A stretch of 64,000 bases of DNA from Moraxellaceae bacterium (GTDB lineage Bacteria; Pseudomonadota; Gammaproteobacteria; Pseudomonadales; Moraxellaceae): contig JAUSND010000012.1 of the NCBI GenBank assembly GCA_030646295.1, forward strand, positions 63,723-127,722, written 5' to 3'. The notes under the pieces are model-generated. The model had not been told where the DNA came from. It saw only the letters and a program-made list of their open reading frames with translations, and ran no database searches. The position numbers were made by a program, and so were the translations under genes. Below are positions 8,944 to 16,991 of this stretch, one piece after another. The number at the start of each line of letters is the position of its first letter. Positions within the stretch are counted from its first letter, which is position 1.

Positions 8944-11070
8944 ATGCACTCCGCCTGGCACGATGCCATCACCCTGCTGCAACAGGGTGATGCGCAGGGC
9001 GCACGCGAGCGACTGGCCAGCGTAACTGGCGTTCACGCCGAGCAGGACTTCCTGCAGGGTGTATGCGCCCATGCCCTGCAGGACATTCCGCAGGCCGTCT
9101 CGCATTTTGCGCAGGCCCTGCAGCATGACCCCGGCCACTCCCGCGCGGCCGCCGCACTGGGAGCGCTGCTGGCCGGCCTTGGCCAGCATGCCGAAGCCGA
9201 GCACGTGCTGCGGCAAAGCCTCGCGCGCAACGACGATCCCCAGGTCCGCTTCAACCTGGCCGTCATCCTGGAGGACCTCGGCCAGCTGGATGCCGCACTG
9301 TCCGTATACACGCACCTGATCAGCCACCACCCGGACGACTACGCGCCCCGGCATAACCGTGCCGGCCTGCACGCCCGGCGCATGCAGCTGGCCGACGCCG
9401 CCACCGATTACCGCGAGCTGGTCAAACGCCATCCCGGCCACACCCTGCCGTGGCAGAACCTGGCCGACATCGAGATCAGCCAGGGTCACTACGAGGCCGC
9501 GCTCGGGCATCTGGACGAAGTGCTGCGGCGCGAGCCCGGCAATGCCAAGGCCGTCATGAGTGCTGCCATCGCCGCTGCCGCCAATGGTGACTTTGCGACC
9601 AGCGACAGGCACTTCGAACACCTGCGCCGGGTTGATGCCGGCCTGTGGCAATCCGCTCTCGAACGCATCAACGGCCACGGTGGCCAGGCCAGCCGCCCCG
9701 AGCCGCAACTGGTGTTTCTGGTGCGCGCGCACGAGCACCTGGCGGCCTGCGACTGGTCACGCTGGCCGCTGTACGGCCCCGTGTTCCGTGAGCTGGTGGC
9801 CGGCGGCGAGCATGGCGAGCTGGTCAGCCTGGCGTTCCGCTCCGTGGCCGCGCCACTGGAGGCCGGCGAGCAACGGCAACTGGGTGCTGCGATTGCCCGG
9901 CAAGTCCACCCGCTGGCATCGCTATGCCCTGCCCCCTCGCCAAGCCCGGCGCGCCTGCGGGTGGGCTACCTCGGTGCGCGTTTTGGCCACCATGCCACCG
10001 GCGTGTTGCTGCAGGACTTTTTCGCAGCGCATGACCACGGCAGCACGGACGTGTTCCTGCTGGATCTGGCCGGCAGCGACGGCAGCACAACGGCACAACG
10101 CATACGCCAGACACCCGGTGTGCAGATCATCGGGCTGCAGGGACTGGATGACAGCACCGCTGCCACACGCATTGCTGCACTGGGACTGGATATCCTGGTC
10201 GACCTGTCCGTGTACAACGACGATCCCCGCCCCGGCATCCTGGCGCAGCATCCCGCCGCCGTACAGGTGGCCTGGCTGGCCGCCCCCTACACCAGCGGCG
10301 CCCCCTGGCTGGACTACGTGATCAGCGACGCCCGCGTGAGCCCCGGCCCGGGCTGGAGCAGCGAAGCAGAAGTGCAGCTGCCCGAAAGCTACTTCGTGTT
10401 CAGCCATGCCAGCGCGCCACCGGCCGTGCCGTTACGTGAACGTCTGGGCCTGCCGGACAACCGTTTTGTCTTTGCCTGCCTGAGTGCGCCCTGGAAAATT
10501 GATCCCGACACCTTCAGCGTGTGGATGCGGATACTGCAAGCCTGTCCGGACAGCGTGCTGTGGCTGCTCGGCGACAGCGCCCCGGTGGTTCTCAACCTGA
10601 AACGGGAGGCCGAGTGGCGCGGCATCGACCCGCGGCGCCTGCTGTTTGCACCACGCACCACGCCCGAGGCCCATCTGGCCCGCCTCGGGGCCGCCGACCT
10701 GTTTCTGGATACGCGTTACTGCAACGGCCACACCACCGTGGCCGAGGCCTTGTGGGCCGGTCTGCCGGTACTCACCTGCCCCGGCCCCACCTTTGCCAGC
10801 CGGGTTGCCGGCAGCCTTCTACACAGCTGCCACCTGCCCGAACTCGTGTGCGCAGACTGGGCCGCTTACGAGCAGGCGGCGGTCAGCCTGTATCGCGACC
10901 GCACCCGGCTCGGCACCCTGCGCCAGCGCCTGCACGAATCACGTCACCATGCAGCGCCGTTTGACCTGCCGCGGCAGGCCCGCCATCTGGAAAAAGCCTT
11001 TCGCCACATGCGCGAGCGCTTTGCACAGGGGCAGCCCGCCGCACCGTTTGCCGTCAGCGATCTTGCCTGA
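8944..11070 (+). CDS. TPR-containing GT41 glycosyltransferase (SPINDLY/OGT type)
   Basis: A 708-residue cytosolic protein with no signal peptide. The first ~230 residues are TPR helices (GDAQGARERLASV, AVSHFAQALQHDPGHSRAAA, GHYEAALGHLDEVLRREPGN). The catalytic GT41 region runs from about 335 to 690. It shows VGYLGARFGHHATGVLL, which holds the His equivalent of the OGT N-lobe, then DILVDLSVYNDDPRPGIL, QVAWLAAPYTSG and GHTTVAEALWAGLPVLT. Known family members transfer GlcNAc or hexose from a nucleotide sugar to Ser/Thr or Asn of proteins. It begins 5 bases after the FecR-protein stop, so the two are almost certainly co-transcribed. That makes the exported protein the obvious candidate acceptor. 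HMW1C, which modifies the HMW1 adhesin, is a known precedent for such linkage. Confidence 0.85.
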   Translation: MHSAWHDAITLLQQGDAQGARERLASVTGVHAEQDFLQGVCAHALQDIPQAVSHFAQALQHDPGHSRAAAALGALLAGLGQHAEAEHVLRQSLARNDDPQVRFNLAVILEDLGQLDAALSVYTHLISHHPDDYAPRHNRAGLHARRMQLADAATDYRELVKRHPGHTLPWQNLADIEISQGHYEAALGHLDEVLRREPGNAKAVMSAAIAAAANGDFATSDRHFEHLRRVDAGLWQSALERINGHGGQASRPEPQLVFLVRAHEHLAACDWSRWPLYGPVFRELVAGGEHGELVSLAFRSVAAPLEAGEQRQLGAAIARQVHPLASLCPAPSPSPARLRVGYLGARFGHHATGVLLQDFFAAHDHGSTDVFLLDLAGSDGSTTAQRIRQTPGVQIIGLQGLDDSTAATRIAALGLDILVDLSVYNDDPRPGILAQHPAAVQVAWLAAPYTSGAPWLDYVISDARVSPGPGWSSEAEVQLPESYFVFSHASAPPAVPLRERLGLPDNRFVFACLSAPWKIDPDTFSVWMRILQACPDSVLWLLGDSAPVVLNLKREAEWRGIDPRRLLFAPRTTPEAHLARLGAADLFLDTRYCNGHTTVAEALWAGLPVLTCPGPTFASRVAGSLLHSCHLPELVCADWAAYEQAAVSLYRDRTRLGTLRQRLHESRHHAAPFDLPRQARHLEKAFRHMRERFAQGQPAAPFAVSDLA

Positions 11071-11080
11071 GGTTTTCGGC

Positions 11081-11119
11081 ACAATAAAAAACCGGTCTGC
11101 ATGACCGGTTTTTTATTGT
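11081..11119. terminator. Bidirectional rho-independent terminator
   Basis: The stem AAAACCGGTC / GACCGGTTTT with loop TGCAT has an A-run before and a T-run after. It serves the GT41 gene on the plus strand and the convergent GST gene on the minus strand. Confidence 0.92.
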
Positions 11120-11135
11120 GCATGGCACATGACGC

Positions 11136-11744
11136 TCAGGCCACGGGCACCGTCGCTGCAAATGATGCGCGTTGCGCCAGCACATCCGCCAGCCGTACCA
11201 GCCCGGGAAACTCGTCGCGCCAGCCCAGCTCCGGAAAGCGGAAGTCGAGGTACCCCAGCGCACAACCCACCGCAATGTCCGCCAGTGAAAACGTGGCATT
11301 CACGCAATAGGCATTCAGCGCCAGATCATCATTCATGGCACGCAAGCCGAGACGAACCTTGCCCAGCTGGCGCTCAATCCATTCCGGACTCTGCTGCGCC
11401 TCCGGACGCTTGCGCTCGATAAACACGGCAGCGGCGGCATCACTGATGCCATCGGCCAGAGCCTCCCAGCGCTTCACGGCAATCATCTGCATGGCGTCGG
11501 CAGGCACCAGCATCGGCCATGGCTTGAGCTGTTCGAGATAATCCGCAATCACCCGCGAATCAAACAGCGTACTGCCGTCATCACGCTGCAGTACCGGCAC
11601 CTTGCCCAGCGGATTGAACTGCGGCACGGTGGTATCCGGATTCCACGGGATATCCACCACCATTTCGCACGGAAGATTTTTTTCGGCCAGCACAATGCGC
11701 ACCTTGCGCGCAAACGGACTGGTCAATGACGTTATCAGTCTCAC
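11136..11744 (-). CDS. Glutathione S-transferase family protein
   Basis: A 202-residue protein. An N-terminal thioredoxin-like GSH-binding domain covers about 1-80 (LITSLTSPFARKVRIVLAEK, then NPLGKVPVLQ and LFDSRVIADYLEQ). An alpha-helical C-terminal domain contains FSLADIAVGCALGYLD. It resembles the YibF-type bacterial GSTs, with the Ser of TSPF as the likely GSH-activating residue. It overlaps rmuC by four bases and is the last gene of the EEP-rmuC-GST operon. Its substrate is unknown; stress detoxification is the usual guess. Confidence 0.9.
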   Translation of the reverse strand: MRLITSLTSPFARKVRIVLAEKNLPCEMVVDIPWNPDTTVPQFNPLGKVPVLQRDDGSTLFDSRVIADYLEQLKPWPMLVPADAMQMIAVKRWEALADGISDAAAAVFIERKRPEAQQSPEWIERQLGKVRLGLRAMNDDLALNAYCVNATFSLADIAVGCALGYLDFRFPELGWRDEFPGLVRLADVLAQRASFAATVPVA

Positions 11745-13246
11745 GATTCAGCATCCTCTTCCGTATCGACAGATGACTCGACATCATCATCTGTCGTGTC
11801 ACTGCCGGCATCCAGATCCAGCTTTTCCAGTGGCAGGGCCTTCTTGGCCTTGGCACCGAGTTTTTTAAGCTTTTCCACGCGACCCACCAGCCCGCCATGA
11901 CCGCTCAGGCTGGACACCGTTTTGCGGAACTGCTCCTGACTGCGATCCAGCGCCTTGCCAAGGCCATCAAGGTGATCGAGCAGCATGGCAAACTTGTCAT
12001 GCAGCAGCCCGGCCTCCTTGGCAATCTGTTCGGCATTGCGGTTCTGCCGCTCATAGCGCCAGATGCTCTCCACCGTGCGCAAGGTCGCCAGCAATGTCGT
12101 CGGGCTGACAATAATGATTTTCTTGTCGAAGGCTTCTCGGAACAGGGCAGGGTCATGCTCGACCGCGAGCATGAAGGCCGATTCCACCGGCATGAACAGG
12201 AACACGAAATCCAGCGTGCGCAGGCCCGGCAAATCCTCGTAGCGCTTTTCACTGAGCAGGCGGATGTGGTTGCGCAGCGCACTGGTGTGCGCCTTCAGGG
12301 CACGCTCGCGCTCGCTTTCATCCTCGCTGGAGCAATAACGTTCGTAATCCACCAGCGACACTTTTGCATCAATGACGATGTCACGATTTTCAGGCAACCG
12401 CACAATCACGTCGGGCAGGCGACGCTGGCCTTCCTCGTCGGTCACACTAAACTGCGTGACATATTCATGCCCTTCGCGCAGACCGGATTCTTCCAGCACG
12501 CGTGACAGGATGACTTCGCCCCAGTTGCCCTGCAATTTCTTGTCGCCCTTGAGTGCTTTGGTCAGGTTGCTGGCATCGTCACTGATCTGCCGGTTAAGGC
12601 CTTCCAGTCGCGTCAGCTGCTCCTTCAGGGCAAACCGTTCACGCGCTTCGTTTCCGTAGGTGGTTTCGACTTTTTCGCGGAAATCCTTCAGCTGTTCGCG
12701 CAGGGGCGAGAGCAGGGTGTCGAGGCCGGTACGATTCTGTTCGGTGAATTTCTGCGATTTTTCTTCAAAGATGCGCGTGGCGAGTTGCTCGAACTGCAGA
12801 CGCAAGGTCTGTTCCTGCTCCTTCACAAACGCCATGCGTGATTCCAGCTGTTCGCGCTCGGCCTGCAGGCGGGTATCCAGTTCGGCCAGGCGGGCATCGC
12901 GCTCGCGCAGTGCCAGCTCCAGACGACGACGTTCTTCATCGCCCTGCTGCAGGCGGACCAGCAACTGTTTTTCCTGCTCCTGCTGCGCCACCAGACGCGC
13001 CTCTGCCGCCGCCAGTGTGGCCGGCAGTGATTTCAATGCCGCCAGCCCGAGCAGTTCCTGCTCCAGCTGCTGCGCACGCATCTGCTCGCGCGCAGTAGTC
13101 ACGGCATTGGCCTGTGCCGCATCCAGCAAGCGCTGCTGCTCCAGCTGCAAGGCAGTGATGCGCGCCTGGCGCCACAAGAAAACAGCCAGTGCGCCGGCAA
13201 GGGCACCCAGCACGGCGGCCAGCAACAGCCCGGAAATTGCGCTCAT
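11741..13246 (-). CDS. rmuC: DNA recombination protein RmuC
   Basis: A 501-residue protein. One N-terminal membrane helix (residues 4-24) is followed by a long coiled coil at about 30-190, rich in Glu/Gln/Arg. The RmuC nuclease-like core comes next (LKGDKKLQGNWGEVILSRVLEESGL, then DVIVRLPENRDIVIDAKVSL and FVFLFMPVESAF). RmuC limits inversions at short inverted repeats in E. coli. The C-terminus is acidic (DAGSDTTDDDVESSVDTEED). It overlaps both neighbours by four bases. Confidence 0.96.
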   Translation of the reverse strand: MSAISGLLLAAVLGALAGALAVFLWRQARITALQLEQQRLLDAAQANAVTTAREQMRAQQLEQELLGLAALKSLPATLAAAEARLVAQQEQEKQLLVRLQQGDEERRRLELALRERDARLAELDTRLQAEREQLESRMAFVKEQEQTLRLQFEQLATRIFEEKSQKFTEQNRTGLDTLLSPLREQLKDFREKVETTYGNEARERFALKEQLTRLEGLNRQISDDASNLTKALKGDKKLQGNWGEVILSRVLEESGLREGHEYVTQFSVTDEEGQRRLPDVIVRLPENRDIVIDAKVSLVDYERYCSSEDESERERALKAHTSALRNHIRLLSEKRYEDLPGLRTLDFVFLFMPVESAFMLAVEHDPALFREAFDKKIIIVSPTTLLATLRTVESIWRYERQNRNAEQIAKEAGLLHDKFAMLLDHLDGLGKALDRSQEQFRKTVSSLSGHGGLVGRVEKLKKLGAKAKKALPLEKLDLDAGSDTTDDDVESSVDTEEDAES

Positions 13247-14136
13247 GAAACGTCCTGTGTCTCCGGCAGGGTCAGGCCGGGAGAGGGCAGGGTAAGCCCC
13301 TCGGGCGGGAGGTACAAGCCGGGAGGCAACTCCAGCTCCACCGCCAGCGGACGGTGGTCCGACAGGCGCTCTTCCAGCACCCGGATGGAGTGCACGGTGA
13401 GGCGGTCACTGACCAGAATGTGATCAATCTGGCGCTGCGGTTTCCAGCTCGGGTAGGTATGCAGTTCCTCTTCCAGCCACTGCCACTTGCGGTCGCCAAT
13501 GGGAGAACGGCGCAGCTCTTCGTGCGTGCAGTTGAGATCGCCCATCAGCACCACATGCGGCGCATCCGCAATCACCTTGTGGATGTAGGCAAACTGGTGG
13601 AAGCGGGCCTTCATGCTGAGTGCCAGATGCACGTTGAGCACCAGCAGGCTGCTTTCACCCTGACCAAAACGGCTGACGATGATGCCGCGACCCTTGAGGC
13701 CGGGCAGGGCATGGGCCTCCACCGCCAGCGGTGACTGCCGGCTGAGCAGGCCGTTGCTGAACTGGCCGAGATGGCCGAGATCACGGTTGACCTGCTGGAA
13801 CCACCAGGGAAACCCGGCCTTTTCGGCCAGATGCGCCAGCTGGTGGGTGTAGCCGCTGCGCAGGCTGCCGCCATCCACTTCCTGCAGGGCAACCACATCA
13901 TACTGGCCGATCAGGTGGGCTATGCGCTCAAGCTGCTCGTGCTGGCGGCGATGTGGCAGCAGGTTGCGCAGGCTGCGCGTGACGTAATGGTGCGAGGCAT
14001 CAAAGCCCATGCCGGCCTGCATGTTGAAGCTGAGCAAGCGCAGGCGGGCCTTGCCCCAGAGCAGCGGCTCGGTCGCAATCGGCGGCGCACTTTGCAGCGG
14101 CCGCGCCGGCAACAAACGGGTGAGACGCGAAATCAT
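13243..14136 (-). CDS. Endonuclease/exonuclease/phosphatase-family protein
   Basis: About 297 residues. I chose the ATG at 14136 because CGGAG lies seven bases upstream; a GTG seven codons earlier is possible. The EEP fold is visible: LLSFNMQAG near the N-terminus, VVALQEVDGG (catalytic Glu), LVLNVHLALS, VVLMGDLNCT (metal/active-site Asp-Asn), QIDHILVSD and LSDHRPLAVEL (catalytic Asp-His). The family hydrolyses phosphodiester bonds in DNA, RNA or phospholipids, and the substrate here is not evident. Its place beside rmuC fits DNA metabolism. The last ~25 residues are a repetitive Pro/Leu-rich tail. Confidence 0.88.
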   Translation of the reverse strand: MISRLTRLLPARPLQSAPPIATEPLLWGKARLRLLSFNMQAGMGFDASHHYVTRSLRNLLPHRRQHEQLERIAHLIGQYDVVALQEVDGGSLRSGYTHQLAHLAEKAGFPWWFQQVNRDLGHLGQFSNGLLSRQSPLAVEAHALPGLKGRGIIVSRFGQGESSLLVLNVHLALSMKARFHQFAYIHKVIADAPHVVLMGDLNCTHEELRRSPIGDRKWQWLEEELHTYPSWKPQRQIDHILVSDRLTVHSIRVLEERLSDHRPLAVELELPPGLYLPPEGLTLPSPGLTLPETQDVS

Positions 14137-14211
14137 GCAGACACTCCGGGGGATCACCCCAACATCCCTATCCTAGCCATGCACCACGACAGCGTCAGCA
14201 ATGCAGATCAA

Positions 14212-14242
14212 TAAAAACGGCCGCAGAGCGGCCGTTTTCAGT
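14212..14242 (-). terminator. Terminator of dsbA
   Basis: The stem AAAACGGCCGC / GCGGCCGTTTT with a three-base loop is followed on the minus strand by TTTTTATT. It lies directly downstream of dsbA. Confidence 0.88.
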
Positions 14243-14263
14243 AGAGCACCAGGCAGGTCTGGC

Positions 14264-14869
14264 TTACTTCTTTTTCGCCATCGCCAGGCGTTCCTTGGCA
14301 ATCAGTTCGTTCACGGTGGCCATCACCTTGGCATCCGATCCCTTGACCAGATACTTGCCGTTCACTACCACCGCCGGCACGCCATCCAGACCGTATTGCT
14401 GGGCCAGCGCCTTGCCCTGTGCCACCTTGCCGGATACGGCAAAGGAATCATAAAGGTTGCCGAAGTTGGCCGGGTTGGCACCAAAGCCGGCATAGAAACG
14501 GGTCAGGGATTCCTTGTCGAACAGGCGCTGACGACCAACCTGGATGGCCTGGAACAGCGGGCCGTGTGTCTTCTCCAGGATGCCGAGGGTTTCTGCCGTG
14601 TAATAGCCACGGGCATTCTGTTCCCAGACAGGGTTAAGGGATGCCGGGGTGCGCACAAAGTTGACATTGGCCGGCTTGGTCTTCAGCCAGGTCGTCACAT
14701 GCGGCTCCAGGTGATAGCAGTGCGGGCAGCCATACCAGAAGAATTCCCGCACCTCGATCATGCCGGGCTTGTCGACACGGCCGGGCTTGGACAGCACTTC
14801 ATAATCAGCCGCCTGGGCGGTAAAGGCGACAAGGCCAAGGGTAAGGGCAGCCAGAAAACGCTTGAGCAT
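14264..14869 (-). CDS. dsbA: Thiol:disulfide interchange protein DsbA
   Basis: A 201-residue periplasmic oxidase that puts disulfide bonds into exported proteins and is re-oxidised by DsbB. The start at 14869 is supported by AGGAG eight bases upstream and a clean signal peptide (MLKRFLAALTLGLVAFTAQA). The thioredoxin active site is FFWYGCPHCYHLEP (CPHC, the typical DsbA pair). The cis-Pro loop is in GVPAVVVNGKYLV. It sits next to two c-type cytochromes, a gene order I recall from Pseudomonas. Confidence 0.96.
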   Translation of the reverse strand: MLKRFLAALTLGLVAFTAQAADYEVLSKPGRVDKPGMIEVREFFWYGCPHCYHLEPHVTTWLKTKPANVNFVRTPASLNPVWEQNARGYYTAETLGILEKTHGPLFQAIQVGRQRLFDKESLTRFYAGFGANPANFGNLYDSFAVSGKVAQGKALAQQYGLDGVPAVVVNGKYLVKGSDAKVMATVNELIAKERLAMAKKK

Positions 14870-15058
14870 GAAAAACTCCTGAAATCCGCAGACGGCACAG
14901 CGGTGCCGGAAACAGTACTGGCGCAGAGAATAAGCCAGGCGGCGCACTGACCGAAAGGCGGACGTGTGGCGTTTTTGTTCCCGCATTGTGCAGGAGCGAC
15001 ACACGGACGCCGGCAGCGCCCGACGGCGTCAACCCTGTTGATGGCGGGTCACGGGCAA

Positions 15059-15091
15059 TAAAAAAGGCGACCGGAGTCGCCTTTTTTTACA
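15059..15091 (-). terminator. Terminator of the cytochrome operon
   Basis: The stem AAAAAGGCGAC / GTCGCCTTTTT with loop CGGA and T/A runs on both sides lies just past the cytochrome c4 stop on the minus strand. Confidence 0.9.
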
Positions 15092-15102
15092 CGCCCTGTC
15101 TT

Positions 15103-15765
15103 TTAGTACAGGCCGGAGATGAAGCTGGACACTGCATCGATTTCGGCGTCAGACATGCGCGCTGCAATCATCTGCATCGGGCCCTGTTCGCCAGCCTTGG
15201 CAGCGTCATTGACGCGCTTGGCAGCCGGATCAGCCACAGTGTCGTTACGGCCGGCTGCACGGAAGGCCGTCAGCTGTGCCTTCACGTAATCGGCATGCTG
15301 GCCACCCAGACGCGGGTAACCGGCCAGGGCATTGCCCTTGCCAGCCGGGTTGTGGCAACCGGCACAGGCGGCCAGACCGGTCTTGCTGTTGCCGCCACGG
15401 AAAATCTTCTCGCCCAGCTTGACCAGCTCGGGCTTGGCCTTGCCAACCACGGCCTGCTGGGCCGAGAAATAGGCAGCCAGATCGGCCATGTCCTGATCAG
15501 CCAGCGGCATGGCCATGCCCATCATGATGGGGTTGCCACGACGGCCGGACTTGAAGTCCTGCAGCTGCTTGTAGATGTATTTGGCACCCTGGCCGGCCAG
15601 AGTCGGGTTGACCGGCACCATGCTGACGCCGCCAGCACCGTGGCAGGCAGCACAGGCAGCAGCCTTGGCTTCGCCGGCAGTGGCATCGCCCTTGGGCATG
15701 GGGGCCGCGTGGGTCAGCGACACCAGACCCATGGACATTACGGCAGCGGCAAGCAATTTCTTCAT
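15103..15765 (-). CDS. Dihaem cytochrome c4
   Basis: A 220-residue periplasmic electron carrier. A signal peptide (MKKLLAAAVMSMGLVSLTHA) is followed by two similar haem domains. Each has a CXXCH site (ACAACHGAGG at ~37 and GLAACAGCHNPAG at ~130) and a distal Met loop (NPIMMGMAMPLADQDMADLAAYF and RMSDAEIDAVSSFI). Two CXXCH sites at this length define cytochrome c4, which feeds terminal oxidases. It follows the c5 gene by 27 bases and shares its operon. Confidence 0.95.
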   Translation of the reverse strand: MKKLLAAAVMSMGLVSLTHAAPMPKGDATAGEAKAAACAACHGAGGVSMVPVNPTLAGQGAKYIYKQLQDFKSGRRGNPIMMGMAMPLADQDMADLAAYFSAQQAVVGKAKPELVKLGEKIFRGGNSKTGLAACAGCHNPAGKGNALAGYPRLGGQHADYVKAQLTAFRAAGRNDTVADPAAKRVNDAAKAGEQGPMQMIAARMSDAEIDAVSSFISGLY

Positions 15766-15792
15766 GGTGGATTCCGTCTCGGGTAGTGCGGG

Positions 15793-16095
15793 TTACTTGG
15801 ACATGTACTGGATGAGTGCCTTGTAATCGGCGTCGGTGCAATCTGTGCACAGGCCCTTGGCCGGCATGGCACGGATACCGTTCTTGACGTTCTTGAGCAG
15901 TGTGGCCTCACCCTGCTTCAGGCGTGGTGCCCAGGCTGCCTTGTCACCCTTCTTGGGGGCGCCGGCAGCACCGGTACCATGGCAGGCCACGCAGGCCTTG
16001 TTGTACTTGGCTTCGATCGGCGAGGGAGCAGCAGACACCTGTGCGGAAGCGAAAAACAGGCCGGCAAGAGCGGCGGCAATGGTAAATGTCTTCAT
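15793..16095 (-). CDS. Monohaem cytochrome c5-type protein
   Basis: A 100-residue periplasmic cytochrome. The signal peptide (MKTFTIAAALAGLFFASAQVSA) precedes YNKACVACHGTGA (haem site) and a Met ligand in GIRAMPAKG. A second Cys pair, LCTDC, near the C-terminus is characteristic of the c5 subfamily and likely forms a disulfide, which could need the nearby DsbA. It is the first gene of the c5-c4 operon. Confidence 0.93.
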   Translation of the reverse strand: MKTFTIAAALAGLFFASAQVSAAPSPIEAKYNKACVACHGTGAAGAPKKGDKAAWAPRLKQGEATLLKNVKNGIRAMPAKGLCTDCTDADYKALIQYMSK

Positions 16096-16183
16096 GGCTT
16101 ACTCCTGTGCCGGGAAGGGCACGACTGGCTGGCTGAAACCGGATTACCGCACGACTTGCAGGGATTCCCTGCCAAGCCGCCGG

Positions 16184-16211
16184 ATTATATACCACGACGC
16201 CGGCTACGCAA
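16184..16211 (-). promoter_or_regulatory. Likely sigma70 promoter of the cytochrome c5-c4 operon
   Basis: On the minus strand a perfect -10 TATAAT (16189-16184) has TTGCGT (16211-16206) 16 bases upstream as a -35. This would give a leader of about 80 bases before the c5 start. Confidence 0.5.
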
Positions 16212-16316
16212 TCCGCTGTGATGCCCGAATGCGCTAATAAAGAGATGTGCCACGGCCCGTGACCCGGGCCGTCCCGCCCCGTAGAATGCCGGCATTCACT
16301 CTTCAGGCCTGTGTCC

Positions 16317-16979
16317 ATGACCGCCCACCTGCATCCGGTGCTGCAACTCACCGAACGCGCCCAGTTCCTGACCAGCGCGCCCACGCTGGCACATTGCCCG
16401 GCCGACATCGGCATGGAGATCGCTTTTGCCGGCCGCTCCAATGCCGGCAAGTCGAGCTGCATCAACGCCCTGGCCCGCCAGAAACAGCTCGCCCGCGCCT
16501 CCAAGACGCCCGGCCGTACACAGCTCATCAACTTTTTTGCCCTGGATGAATCGCGGCGACTGGTCGACCTGCCCGGCTATGGCTACGCCAAGGTCGCCAA
16601 GGACATGAAGCGGGAATGGCAGAAACACCTCGGCTTTTACCTGCAGGGACGTCACAGCCTGCGCGGCCTGATCCTGCTTATGGATGCCCGGCATCCGCTT
16701 ACCGACTTTGACGTGAGCATGCTGGAGTGGGCGCGCGGCCACGGCCTGGACGTGCACTGCGTGCTGACCAAGGCCGACAAGTTCAATCGCGGCCCGGCGC
16801 TCAATGTGCTGCAGGCCGTCAGTCGTGACCTCAAGACCAAGGGCTTTGTGGCTACCGTGCAGCTGTTCTCGGCACTGAAACTGACGGGACTGGAAGAGCT
16901 GGCCGACAAGCTGGGTGAGTGGCTGGATTACCCGCCACCGCCCGAGCTGCTGGTAGAGGCGCACAGCCGGCTGGCGTAA
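16317..16979 (+). CDS. engB: Ribosome biogenesis GTPase EngB (YihA/YsxC)
   Basis: A 220-residue TRAFAC-class GTPase needed for late 50S subunit assembly and cell-cycle progression. The G motifs are all present: GRSNAGKSS (P-loop, ~38-46), TPGRTQ (G2), DLPGYG (G3), TKAD (G4) and SALK (G5). A GTG at 16311 is an alternative start; I prefer the ATG at 16317 for spacing to CAGG. It converges on polA with only 12 bases between stops. Confidence 0.96.
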   Translation: MTAHLHPVLQLTERAQFLTSAPTLAHCPADIGMEIAFAGRSNAGKSSCINALARQKQLARASKTPGRTQLINFFALDESRRLVDLPGYGYAKVAKDMKREWQKHLGFYLQGRHSLRGLILLMDARHPLTDFDVSMLEWARGHGLDVHCVLTKADKFNRGPALNVLQAVSRDLKTKGFVATVQLFSALKLTGLEELADKLGEWLDYPPPPELLVEAHSRLA

Positions 16980-16991
16980 CCCGTCACCCGC

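Noticed and set aside
16980..16991. Possible Spot 42/ErsA-type small RNA between engB and polA
   Set aside because: The convergent stops are only 12 bases apart, so there is no room for the RNA that pseudomonads carry here.
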